The position numbers and the translations under genes were made by a program. From NCBI GenBank assembly GCA_049281195.1, contig JBAPRR010000403.1, forward strand, positions 1-9,869: a stretch of DNA of 9,869 bases, written 5' to 3'. The stretch is from JBAPRR01 sp049281195. Lineage in GTDB: Bacteria; Actinomycetota; Acidimicrobiia; Acidimicrobiales; CAVXTF01. This document shows, one piece after another, positions 1-7,058 of this stretch (position 1 is its first letter; each line of letters begins with the position of its first letter). Below the pieces are notes generated by a model. That model worked only from the letters and a program-made list of their open reading frames with translations. It searched no databases and had not been told where the DNA came from.

Positions 1-21
1 CCCTTCACCGGTCGTACCGCA

Positions 22-573
22 TCAGTAGATCCCTGCCTCCATGCCGGCTGCCAGAGTCGCACCGAGCTCGTGGGCTTCGTCGATATGAGACGGCTCGACC
101 GAGCCTACGACCAGCAACGCCGGCAGAACCTCGCGCCACTGCATGCCCGTGGCGATCTTTCTCACGCTTGCCGCCGCCCCTTCCACATCTGTGTCACCTT
201 TCACGAGCATCGCGTAGGGCATCCGCACCGTCTTTCCCAGGCACGGGTGGTACACGCGTTCGAAGAAGTCCTTCACCGCACCTGACATGTACCCGAAATT
301 CGCCGGAGTCGCGATCAGAATGGCTCCGGCGCCGAGGACGTCGTCTGCGGTGGCCTCGAAAGCGTGCCGGACCTCGAGTGTGCAGCCGGTGGCACCCTGG
401 TAGGAGGCATTCGCACCCAACCCAGCGCCGGTCGCGCCATCCGGGTCGGCAGGGTTCGCACCGGCAGTGATGTCCAAAGCGAGCCTGGCACCCTCGACTG
501 CAGCCTCCACGAGGCGCTCGGTACCACCGGAGCGCGAATGGAACACGACGAGCAGTCCTTTTTGATCGGCCAC
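22..573 (-). CDS. Flavodoxin-like NAD(P)H-dependent oxidoreductase
   Basis: A 183-residue flavodoxin-fold protein, expected to bind FMN in the cytoplasm and pass electrons to a small acceptor; the substrate cannot be told. The N-terminal strand is followed by the phosphate-binding loop HSRSGGTERL (residues 12-21), and the second FMN loop is seen as ATPANFGYMSGAVKDFFERV (88-107), typical of the NADPH-dependent FMN reductase/flavodoxin_2 group. Between strand 1 and the next strand, at about residues 35-64, lies an Ala/Gly/Asn/Asp-rich low-complexity insert that most family members lack. The start is GTG (complement of 571-573), supported by a GGGAGG Shine-Dalgarno site 8 nt upstream; the stop is TGA. 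It is divergent from the phosphatase gene 39 nt away and is the only gene on this strand. Family call is firm; exact activity (WrbA-like quinone reductase or another reductase) is open. Confidence 0.85.
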   Translation of the reverse strand: MADQKGLLVVFHSRSGGTERLVEAAVEGARLALDITAGANPADPDGATGAGLGANASYQGATGCTLEVRHAFEATADDVLGAGAILIATPANFGYMSGAVKDFFERVYHPCLGKTVRMPYAMLVKGDTDVEGAAASVRKIATGMQWREVLPALLVVGSVEPSHIDEAHELGATLAAGMEAGIY

Positions 574-581
574 GGATCAAG

Positions 582-587
582 CCTCCC
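582..587 (-). promoter_or_regulatory. Shine-Dalgarno site of the flavodoxin-like gene
   Basis: On the minus strand GGGAGG stands 8 nt before the GTG start at 573. It is the clearest ribosome binding site in the window and fixes that start codon; most other genes here have weak or no such site. Confidence 0.75.
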
Positions 588-612
588 AGCCGTTGTCTGC
601 CAACATGACCAA

Positions 613-1416
613 ATGCCCGCTGACCCCGAAAAAGCAGTGACCTCCCAGTCTGCAAAAAAGGCATCAACCGGGAGTTGGGTGATCGATCTCGATGGAGTGA
701 TCTGGCTCTCCAAGAACCCCATCGCCGGTTCAGCCGACGCGGTCGAACGGTTGCGGCACGCCGGGATCCGGGTCGTGTTCGCCACCAACAACGCATCTCC
801 CACGGTCGCTTCGCTTGTCGACAGGCTCGGTTCGTTCGGGATCCAAGCCGACGACTCCGACATGGTCACCTCGTCAGAGGCGGCCGCAACACTGATAGAT
901 CCGGGCGGCAGGGCATTCGTATGCGGAGACGACGGGATCCGTGAAGCGCTCGTCAAAAGGGGGGTGGAGGTGGTTACCGCAGGTCCCGCCGATGCCGTCG
1001 TAGTGGGTTGGACGCGGTCCTTCGACTTCGATCTCCTCACCAAGTCGATGGAGATCGTCCGCGCCGGTGCCCGCCTGATCGGGACCAACGCCGACGCCAC
1101 CAGGCCCATCCCCGGGGGGCTCACCCCGGGAGCGGGATCGATCCTCGCCGCGGTGACGACAGCCTCAGGCGCCCAGCCCGAGATCGCCGGAAAGCCGCAC
1201 GCCCCGATGGCGGACCTGGTCAGATCCAAGGCTCCCGACATTGCGCTCGGGGTGGGTGACCGCCTGGACACCGACGGCTTGTTCGCAAAAGAATTGGGGG
1301 TGCCTTTTGCCCTCGTCCACTCGGGCGTAACTCCGGCCACTCACGGCACCCTCGATGTTCCTCCAGACCTCGAAGCCGACGACCTCGCGGGCATTGTGGA
1401 CCTGGTGTTGGGCTAG
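613..1416 (+). CDS. HAD-IIA phosphatase (glycerol-3-phosphate phosphatase-like)
   Basis: A 267-residue haloacid dehalogenase-superfamily hydrolase of subfamily IIA (NagD/phosphoglycolate phosphatase group). All four motifs are visible: motif I VIDLDGVIW with nucleophile D25 and acid/base D27; motif II ATNNAS with T58; motif III Lys K194 in AGKPHAP; motif IV GVGDRLDTD with D216 and D221 for Mg2+. The C2-type cap lies between motifs II and III. It sits where M. tuberculosis has Rv1692, reported as a glycerol-3-phosphate phosphatase involved in glycerophospholipid recycling; this protein is shorter than Rv1692 (about 353 residues) and appears to lack its C-terminal extra domain. The substrate is inferred from synteny only. 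Start: ATG 613 has no Shine-Dalgarno but follows a -10-like CAACAT by 6 nt. In-frame GTG codons at 637 and 679 are alternatives; GTG 679 has GGGAG close upstream but would begin right at motif I. Confidence 0.85.
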   Translation: MPADPEKAVTSQSAKKASTGSWVIDLDGVIWLSKNPIAGSADAVERLRHAGIRVVFATNNASPTVASLVDRLGSFGIQADDSDMVTSSEAAATLIDPGGRAFVCGDDGIREALVKRGVEVVTAGPADAVVVGWTRSFDFDLLTKSMEIVRAGARLIGTNADATRPIPGGLTPGAGSILAAVTTASGAQPEIAGKPHAPMADLVRSKAPDIALGVGDRLDTDGLFAKELGVPFALVHSGVTPATHGTLDVPPDLEADDLAGIVDLVLG

Positions 1417-1429
1417 TCGAACTACCGTT

Positions 1430-2005
1430 ATGGGCGTGACACAAATCGATGGACTCAGGCGCTATATCGATGCGGCAACCACCCTGACCCAGATCACCCG
1501 GGGCCGGGCAGAGGAACTGGTCAGGGAGCTCGTGGCTTCTGGAGAGGTTGAACGCGCCAACGCGCAGGAATGGATCGACGACCTCGTGAAACGCAGCCGC
1601 GAGGCCTCGGAGAATCTCATGCATCAGGTGAGCTCCGAAGTCGAGCGCCAGCTAGGCGACCGCGGGGTGAAGAAGATCGACGTCGACGATCTGGCCGAGC
1701 GTGTCGCGGGGATAATCGGACTGGCTCAGGCCGTGGGCCGCAATGTCACCCACGGGCGCTCCTGGGATGCCGGGACAGGGCGAAACGGTCACAACGGACA
1801 CGGTGACGCCAAGTCGGAAGGCGTCAAGCAGAAGACAAAGTCTCAAAAGAGCAAGGACCCTTCTAAGAAGAGCTCGGAAAAGAAGAAGAAAGATTCCACT
1901 GTCAGCGCCAAGGCCCCGAAGGCCAAGAGCGCGGAACAGAAGAAGAGCTCGAAGAAGGACTCCGCCGACAACAAAGACTCTGCCGAGCAAAAGGCGACCA
2001 CCTGA
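1430..2005 (+). CDS. Phasin-like coiled-coil protein with Lys-rich tail
   Basis: A 191-residue protein in two parts. Residues 1-104 are charged and amphipathic, predicted mostly helical or coiled-coil, with the look of phasin/PhaF-type granule-associated proteins (a YIDAA..L....GRAEELVRELV opening and a VKKIDVDDLAERV segment). Residues 105-126 are a Gly/His/Asn linker. Residues 127-191 are low complexity: 21 Lys among 65 residues mixed with Ser, Ala, Asp and Glu, like the histone-like tails of PhaF or the tail of mycobacterial HBHA. No signal peptide or membrane segment is seen. It starts 13 nt after the phosphatase and ends in a TGA that overlaps the likely start of tlyA. ATG 1430 lacks a Shine-Dalgarno; GTG 1436 is an alternative, 7 nt after TACCGT. 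Mycobacteria have a much smaller gene (Rv1693) in this slot. Function unknown: nucleic-acid, granule or ribosome binding are guesses. Confidence 0.8.
   Translation: MGVTQIDGLRRYIDAATTLTQITRGRAEELVRELVASGEVERANAQEWIDDLVKRSREASENLMHQVSSEVERQLGDRGVKKIDVDDLAERVAGIIGLAQAVGRNVTHGRSWDAGTGRNGHNGHGDAKSEGVKQKTKSQKSKDPSKKSSEKKKKDSTVSAKAPKAKSAEQKKSSKKDSADNKDSAEQKATT
1989..2005 (+). promoter_or_regulatory. Stop/start overlap CTGA with weak AAAAGG site
   Basis: AAAAGG (1989-1994) is followed after 7 nt by CTG 2002-2004, whose last two bases are the first two of the TGA stop at 2003-2005. This is the geometry of ATGA/GTGA coupled starts, but with C in the first position. It suggests that tlyA translation is coupled to the phasin-like gene. 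Confidence 0.4.
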
Positions 2006-2844
2006 GCCCCACGGGCTCAAGGCGCCGACTCGATCAGGAGCTGGTCGAGAGGCGGTTGGTTGCAAGCCGCAACGAGGCCCAACAGCTCGTAGGAGCGGGA
2101 AGGGTCCTCGTGTCGGGGGTGATAGCAGAGAAGCCGTCGCGTCTGGTCGCACGCGCGGAGCCTGTGGTGATCGTCACCCCGCGCCGTTTCGTTTCGCGTG
2201 GCGGCGAAAAGCTCGATGCTGCGCTCACCGGATTTTCTGTGGACCCCGCCGATCGACTGTGTCTCGATGCCGGCGCATCCACGGGCGGATTCACCGATTG
2301 TCTTCTCCAACGCTCCGCCCGGCGTGTCGTGTCGGTCGACGTGGGCCACGGACAGCTCGCCGAGCAGCTGAGAACCAATCCCCGGGTCTTCGCCGTCGAC
2401 AGGTGCAACGTGCGCTATGCCGATATCTCCGACCTGGGTGGGGACTTTTTCGAAGTGGTGGTGGCCGACCTGTCATTCATTTCGCTCACGGTGGTGGCGG
2501 ACAAGTTGGCGGTCGATCTGGCCAAAGCCGGAGCCGATCTGGTGATGCTCGTGAAGCCACAGTTCGAGGCCGGCAACACCGAAGCCGGACGGACCGAGGT
2601 GAACCGGGGTCACGGGGTGGTCCGCGATCCGGAGATCTGGACGGAGTGCCTAGTGCGGGTGGGAAACGCGTTCGAGGCCTCGGGCGCGGCAATCATGGGA
2701 GTGATGGCATCACCCCTTGTCGGGCCGGCCGGAAACGTCGAGTTCCTCATGCACGCCCTGACTGCGACACCCCCGGGTGATACTCCACTGGAATCACTGG
2801 TAGTGGGCGCCATCGAACATGCGCCTACAGGTCCAGAGCACTAG
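2002..2844 (+). CDS. tlyA: TlyA rRNA 2'-O-methyltransferase (C1409/C1920)
   Basis: TlyA uses S-adenosylmethionine to 2'-O-methylate cytidine C1920 of 23S rRNA and, in the longer type, C1409 of 16S rRNA; loss gives capreomycin resistance in mycobacteria. An N-terminal S4 RNA-binding domain (about residues 7-64) leads through an RRFV linker (RxWV in M. tuberculosis) to an FtsJ/RrmJ-like methyltransferase. SAM site: LDAGASTGGFTD around D89. The catalytic tetrad reads K70, D156, K185, E247, against K69, D154, K182, E238 in M. tuberculosis. The first usual start codon, TTG 2056, would cut the S4 domain by 18 residues; frame homology (RRRLDQELVERRL) continues upstream with no ATG, GTG or TTG back to the TAA at 1864. 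I place the start at CTG 2002, overlapping the upstream stop as CTGA, with a weak AAAAGG 7 nt before it. Identity is firm; the start is inferred. Confidence 0.9.
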   Translation: MSPTGSRRRLDQELVERRLVASRNEAQQLVGAGRVLVSGVIAEKPSRLVARAEPVVIVTPRRFVSRGGEKLDAALTGFSVDPADRLCLDAGASTGGFTDCLLQRSARRVVSVDVGHGQLAEQLRTNPRVFAVDRCNVRYADISDLGGDFFEVVVADLSFISLTVVADKLAVDLAKAGADLVMLVKPQFEAGNTEAGRTEVNRGHGVVRDPEIWTECLVRVGNAFEASGAAIMGVMASPLVGPAGNVEFLMHALTATPPGDTPLESLVVGAIEHAPTGPEH

Positions 2845-2865
2845 AGCCCAGAGAACAACAGACCT

Positions 2866-3708
2866 ATGTCCACCATTGCCTTCGTCATCCACCCAGAAAG
2901 ACCGGAAGCGGCGGATCTGGCGTCGCGCGCCACTGAGTGGCTGGCCGATCGCGGCCACGACGTCGTACTCACCGAAGGAGACGAGGAGTGCATCGACACA
3001 ACGGCTGACCCGCAGCTCGACGGCGCGGATCTGGCGGTCAGCCTCGGCGGGGACGGGACGATGCTCCGCACAGTGAACCTGGCGTGGGCTCCGGGTGTTC
3101 CTGTGCTCGGGGTGAACCTCGGACATCTCGGTTATCTCACCGAGGTCGAGCCGTCCGGCCTCGAGGTGGCCCTCGAAAAGTTCCTATCGGGTGACTACTC
3201 GCTCGAAGAGCGGATGATGCTCGACGTCTCGTGGCGATCGCCGACACAAGGTCCGGTAGGCCGGTGCCTGGCTCTCAACGAAGCGGTGCTGGAAAAGACT
3301 GTTCCCGGCCACACCATCAGGCTCGCGGCCAGCATCGGGGGCCGGCCTTTCGTGACATATGCCGCCGACGGTCTGATCGTCGCCACCGCGACCGGCTCGA
3401 CGGCATACAACCTGTCGGTACGCGGCCCGATCCTCAGCCCGGGCCTCAAAGCCGTGATCGTTACGCCGATATCGCCGCACATGCTGTTCGACCGTCCTTT
3501 GGTTCTCGATCCTTCCGAGTCACTCGAGCTGACCGTGGCCGGTCCGCGTCCGGGGGTCCTGGTCGTCGACGGACGGACTGTGGCCACTCTCGATGCGGGC
3601 GACGTCATGAGCTGTGCTGCGTCGGAGCGTGCGGTCCGCCTGGTCACATTCGGGCCCCGCGACTTCCACGCCATCCTCCGCGCCCGCTTCCACCTGTCGG
3701 ACCGGTAG
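2866..3708 (+). CDS. nadK: NAD kinase
   Basis: A 280-residue NAD kinase (ppnK), a cytoplasmic enzyme that phosphorylates NAD with ATP or polyphosphate to make NADP. Family landmarks appear in order: the SLGGDGTML loop (GGDG at residues 61-64), GVNLGHLGYLTEVE (82-95), the ribose-binding NE pair (138-139), TATGSTAYNLS (174-184; the common form is TPTGSTAY, so one Pro is Ala), the ILSPGLKAVIVTPISPH segment (189-204) and the VDG near 234-236. Length is normal. ATG 2866 lies 21 nt after tlyA with no clear Shine-Dalgarno site. The stop is 6 nt before recN. The order tlyA-nadK-recN is widespread in bacteria and supports the call. Confidence 0.95.
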   Translation: MSTIAFVIHPERPEAADLASRATEWLADRGHDVVLTEGDEECIDTTADPQLDGADLAVSLGGDGTMLRTVNLAWAPGVPVLGVNLGHLGYLTEVEPSGLEVALEKFLSGDYSLEERMMLDVSWRSPTQGPVGRCLALNEAVLEKTVPGHTIRLAASIGGRPFVTYAADGLIVATATGSTAYNLSVRGPILSPGLKAVIVTPISPHMLFDRPLVLDPSESLELTVAGPRPGVLVVDGRTVATLDAGDVMSCAASERAVRLVTFGPRDFHAILRARFHLSDR

Positions 3709-3714
3709 ACATCG

Positions 3715-5361
3715 ATGCTCGTCGAGCTACGGGTCAGGAACCTCGGGGTCATCGAGGACGCCACTTTGGAGCTCGGTCGCGGAATGACCGCTGTCACCGG
3801 GGAGACCGGTGCCGGCAAGACCCTTGTGGTGGAAGCCCTCGAGCTTCTGGTCGGAGGGCGAGCCGATCCGACGCTGGTGCGTGCCGGCGCGGAGGAAGCC
3901 ATCGTCGAAGGACGCTTCGAGCACGACGACCGCGAACACCAACAGGCCGCCTACGACGACGATGACGACGGCCAGACCCTCGTAGCGCGCGCAATCAGAA
4001 ACGGTGGACGCTCTCGGGCGTGGCTCAATTCGATGATGTCGACAGTGTCGGCTCTGTCAGAAGCCGGGGCACGGCTTGTAGACCTTCACGGTCAGCACGC
4101 GCACCAGTCACTTCTTGATGCGGCGTCACAACGAGCGGCGCTCGACTCCTACGGCAACATCGACCTGGGACCGTTGAACCGGGCGCGGGCGCGTGTGCGC
4201 ACCGCCACCGCGGAGCTCGAGCGCCTTGGTGGTGACGAGAAGGAGCGTGCACGCGAGTCCGATCTCCTCAGGTATCAGATCGAGGAGATCACGTCCGCGC
4301 ACATAACGGGCGCGACCGAAGACGATGAGCTGTGGGCCGAGGAGCTACGTCTGTCGGCGGCTACCGATCTGCGCGCGGCAGCCTCGCTCGCGCTCGATGC
4401 ACTCGACGCGGAGGGGCCAGGCGCATCGGACGCGATGGGTAGAGCGGTGGCGGCATTGGATGGTCACGATCCGCTGGCGGAGTTGAGCGCCAGGGTGCTG
4501 GGACTGCAGGCCGATGCCGCCGACATCGCATCGGAACTACGCAAGATCACCGAGACCTGGGAGGACGACCCCGAGCGTCTGGCGGCCGTGTCGCAGCGCC
4601 GGGCCCGGCTCGCGGATCTGCGCCGCAAGTACGGGAACACCACCGAAGAGGTGATCGCGTTCGGCGCCGATGCAGAAGCTCGGCTGGTCGAGGTGGAGTC
4701 GACAGAGGAGCGGGCCGCGCTGTTGGAAACCGAGCTCGTAACAGCCCGCGAGGATCTGGCAACAGCAGAGGCGGCCGTGGCAAAGGCGCGGAAAAAGGCC
4801 GCCCCGCGTCTTGCAGCTTCGGTACAGACCAACCTGCGCGAGCTGGCCATGCCGCAGGCGAGGATAGAGATCGCCGTCGGCGACAACCCTGCCGGCGACG
4901 AGGTGACGTTCATGCTCGGTGCCAACGCCGGCGAACCCGCCCTTCCTCTTTCAAAGGTGGCTTCAGGGGGCGAGCTGGCGCGGACGATGCTCGCTCTACG
5001 CGCGGTGGTGGCGGGAGGAAGGCCGACGCTCGTGTTCGACGAGGTCGACGCAGGTATCGGTGGAGCGGCCGCCGAAGCCGTGGGCCACGCCCTCCACGCT
5101 CTCGGGGAGCACGCCCAGGTGCTGGTGGTGACGCACCTGCCGCAGGTAGCCGCTTTCGCCGAGAGTCATTTCGTGGTGGAGAAGAAGGTCAGGGTGGGCC
5201 GCACAATTGCCACGGTCAGGCAGGTCGAGGGGGACCAACGCGTGGCCGAACTGGCCCGGATGCTCTCCGGCAGGCCGGCATCGACATCGGCCAGGCAGCA
5301 CGCCGAGGAATTGCTACACGAGGCGTCCAAAGTCCGCGTCGCAGCCGGTAGCCTGGACTAG
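3715..5361 (+). CDS. recN: DNA repair protein RecN
   Basis: A 548-residue SMC-like ATPase for recombinational repair of DNA double-strand breaks; close to E. coli RecN (553). The N-terminal half-head has Walker A GETGAGKT (residues 29-36) and the DLHGQHAHQSLLD Q-loop region (from residue 123). A long Ala/Glu/Arg-rich coiled coil spans roughly residues 150-385 and lacks a hinge domain. The C-terminal half-head has the ABC signature KVASGGELAR (414-423, ASGGE where LSGGE is usual in ABC proteins), Walker B TLVFDEVDAGIGG with D442/E443, and the switch His H474 in VTHLPQVA. An acidic run of five Asp (81-85) sits in a surface loop. It starts 6 nt after nadK, so co-transcription is very likely. In actinobacteria recN often responds to DNA damage, but no SOS box was recognised here. 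Confidence 0.96.
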   Translation: MLVELRVRNLGVIEDATLELGRGMTAVTGETGAGKTLVVEALELLVGGRADPTLVRAGAEEAIVEGRFEHDDREHQQAAYDDDDDGQTLVARAIRNGGRSRAWLNSMMSTVSALSEAGARLVDLHGQHAHQSLLDAASQRAALDSYGNIDLGPLNRARARVRTATAELERLGGDEKERARESDLLRYQIEEITSAHITGATEDDELWAEELRLSAATDLRAAASLALDALDAEGPGASDAMGRAVAALDGHDPLAELSARVLGLQADAADIASELRKITETWEDDPERLAAVSQRRARLADLRRKYGNTTEEVIAFGADAEARLVEVESTEERAALLETELVTAREDLATAEAAVAKARKKAAPRLAASVQTNLRELAMPQARIEIAVGDNPAGDEVTFMLGANAGEPALPLSKVASGGELARTMLALRAVVAGGRPTLVFDEVDAGIGGAAAEAVGHALHALGEHAQVLVVTHLPQVAAFAESHFVVEKKVRVGRTIATVRQVEGDQRVAELARMLSGRPASTSARQHAEELLHEASKVRVAAGSLD

Positions 5362-5402
5362 CGTTTGGTGGTGCGCCCTGAGATTGATCCCATGAGCTCA
5401 CG

Positions 5403-7058
5403 ATGAGCAAGTTTGTGTTCGTAACAGGCGGAGTTTCCTCTTCGCTTGGCAAGGGTCTCACCGCCTCCTCCCTCGGCCGTCTTCTCAAATGCCGAGGCCT
5501 TCGGGTCACCATGATCAAGCTGGACCCGTACATCAACGTGGACCCGGGCACGATGAACCCGTTCGAGCACGGCGAGGTCTTCGTCACAGAAGACGGCGGC
5601 GAGACCGATCTCGACCTCGGGCACTACGAGCGCTTCATCGACGAGAACCTCCACCGGGATTCGAACGCCACCACCGGCCTCATCTACTCCACCGTCATCG
5701 CCAAAGAGCGCCGCGGGGACTATCTCGGAAAGACCGTGCAGGTCATCCCGCACGTGACCGACGAGATAAAAGAGCGTGTTCTCCGCCTGGCATCCGACGA
5801 CATCGACGTGGTGATCGTCGAGGTGGGAGGAACGGTCGGCGACATCGAGATCATCCCGTTTCTCGAAGCGATCCGTCAGTTCCGCCGTGACGTGGGGCGC
5901 GACAACGTGTGTTACGTCCACCTGACCCTCATCCCTTACCTGGCCACATCGGGCGAGCAGAAGACCAAGCCCACCCAGCAGTCGGTCACCGTGCTCAGAA
6001 GCGCCGGCATCCAGCCTGACGTGATCGTGCTGCGGTCGGACCAGCCGATCCACCCCGGTGCCAAGCGCAAGATCTCGCTTTTGTGCGACGTCCCCACCGA
6101 GGCCGTCGTAAACGCGGTCGACGCGCCGAGCATCTACGAGATCCCTCTGGTGCTGCACGAAGAAGGGCTCGACGCTGTGGTGTTGAAAACGCTGCGCCTC
6201 GACGTGGACTACCGGCAGATCGACCTGTCGGTTTGGGAACAAGTCGTCGAGCGCAACGCCTCGGCGAACAAGCTGGTGCGCATCGGGGTGGTGGGCAAGT
6301 ACGTGAACCTGCCCGACGCCTACCTGTCCGTAACCGAGTCTCTCCGCCATGCCGGGTTCCACCACAAGGCCAAGGTCGACGTCCAGTTCATTCAGGCCGA
6401 AGAGGTCCCCGACCTGCTCACCACGGACAGGTTCGACCGACTGGACGGGGTCGTGATCCCCGGTGGGTTCGGCGAACGCGGCATCGAGGGAAAGATCGCC
6501 GCGGCCCGTTATACACGCGAGAACGAGATTCCGTGCCTCGGTCTGTGCCTCGGACTTCAGGTGATGGTCATCGAGATGTCCCGCCACATGGCCGGGCTGA
6601 TCGGGGCCAACTCCACGGAGTTCGACATGGCCACACCGGCGCCTGTGATCGACTTGATGCACGACCAGCAGTACATAGAGAACATGGGCGGGACCATGCG
6701 TCTTGGTGCATACGTGGCCCAGCTAAAGCCCGGATCGCAGGTGGCCAATGCGTATGACAAAGAGGTCGTCTCCGAACGACACCGTCACCGATACGAAGTG
6801 AACCCGCGTTTCATCAAGCGCCTCGAGGAATCCGGCCTGTCGTGTTCAGGGCTTTCACCTGACGGAAGGTTGGTGGAGTTCATCGAGCTCCCCGGTCACC
6901 CCTTCTGGGTGGGCACCCAGGCGCACCCCGAGTTCAAGAGCCGGCCTGACCGGCCCCATCCGTTGTTCCGTGAGCTCGTGTCGGCAGCCCTGGCTCGTGC
7001 TGATGGACGGCTTCCGCGCCTCATCGACCTCGATGTCGACGTAAGTGCCGCTTCCTGA
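5403..7058 (+). CDS. pyrG: CTP synthase
   Basis: A 551-residue glutamine-dependent CTP synthase, making CTP from UTP, ATP and glutamine; the final step of pyrimidine nucleotide synthesis. The synthetase domain opens with FVFVTGGVSSSLGKG (P-loop K17), then IKLDPYINVDPGTMNPFEHGE (38-58), Mg2+ ligands D71 and E140, and EVGGTVGDIE (140-149). The class I glutamine amidotransferase domain has the oxyanion segment IPGGFGERG, nucleophile C382 in GLCLGLQ, and H508/E510 in AHPEF (E. coli C379, H515, E517). The family usually reads GVVSSLGKG, so V to S at residue 12 is a small variation. It lies 41 nt after recN, where mycobacteria have two further genes. The last 14 nt overlap the NUDIX gene. No clear Shine-Dalgarno site was seen before ATG 5403. 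Confidence 0.97.
   Translation: MSKFVFVTGGVSSSLGKGLTASSLGRLLKCRGLRVTMIKLDPYINVDPGTMNPFEHGEVFVTEDGGETDLDLGHYERFIDENLHRDSNATTGLIYSTVIAKERRGDYLGKTVQVIPHVTDEIKERVLRLASDDIDVVIVEVGGTVGDIEIIPFLEAIRQFRRDVGRDNVCYVHLTLIPYLATSGEQKTKPTQQSVTVLRSAGIQPDVIVLRSDQPIHPGAKRKISLLCDVPTEAVVNAVDAPSIYEIPLVLHEEGLDAVVLKTLRLDVDYRQIDLSVWEQVVERNASANKLVRIGVVGKYVNLPDAYLSVTESLRHAGFHHKAKVDVQFIQAEEVPDLLTTDRFDRLDGVVIPGGFGERGIEGKIAAARYTRENEIPCLGLCLGLQVMVIEMSRHMAGLIGANSTEFDMATPAPVIDLMHDQQYIENMGGTMRLGAYVAQLKPGSQVANAYDKEVVSERHRHRYEVNPRFIKRLEESGLSCSGLSPDGRLVEFIELPGHPFWVGTQAHPEFKSRPDRPHPLFRELVSAALARADGRLPRLIDLDVDVSAAS

Noticed and set aside
1111..1130. GC-only inverted repeat (CCCGGGG with CCCCGGG, 6-nt loop) inside the phosphatase gene
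   Set aside because: It encodes Pro-Gly-Gly and Pro-Gly in a GC-rich gene; nothing suggests more than codon-driven chance.
315..1340. Open frame of 341 codons on the minus strand across the phosphatase and the flavodoxin gene
   Set aside because: Ser/Pro/Arg-rich with no motif; it overlaps two well-supported genes.
1743..2780. Open frame of 345 codons on the + strand over the phasin tail and tlyA
   Set aside because: Extremely Arg-rich shadow frame; tlyA motifs are complete in another frame.
5349..5354. TAGCCT as a -10 box of a separate pyrG promoter inside the end of recN
   Set aside because: No acceptable -35 lies 16-18 nt upstream (TCCAAA), and such hexamers are common; kept only as a possibility.
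5358..6662. Long open frame of 434 codons on the minus strand, opposite pyrG
   Set aside because: It is rich in His, Asp and Val as expected from reading a GC-rich gene backwards, shows no family motif, and pyrG is unmistakable on the + strand.
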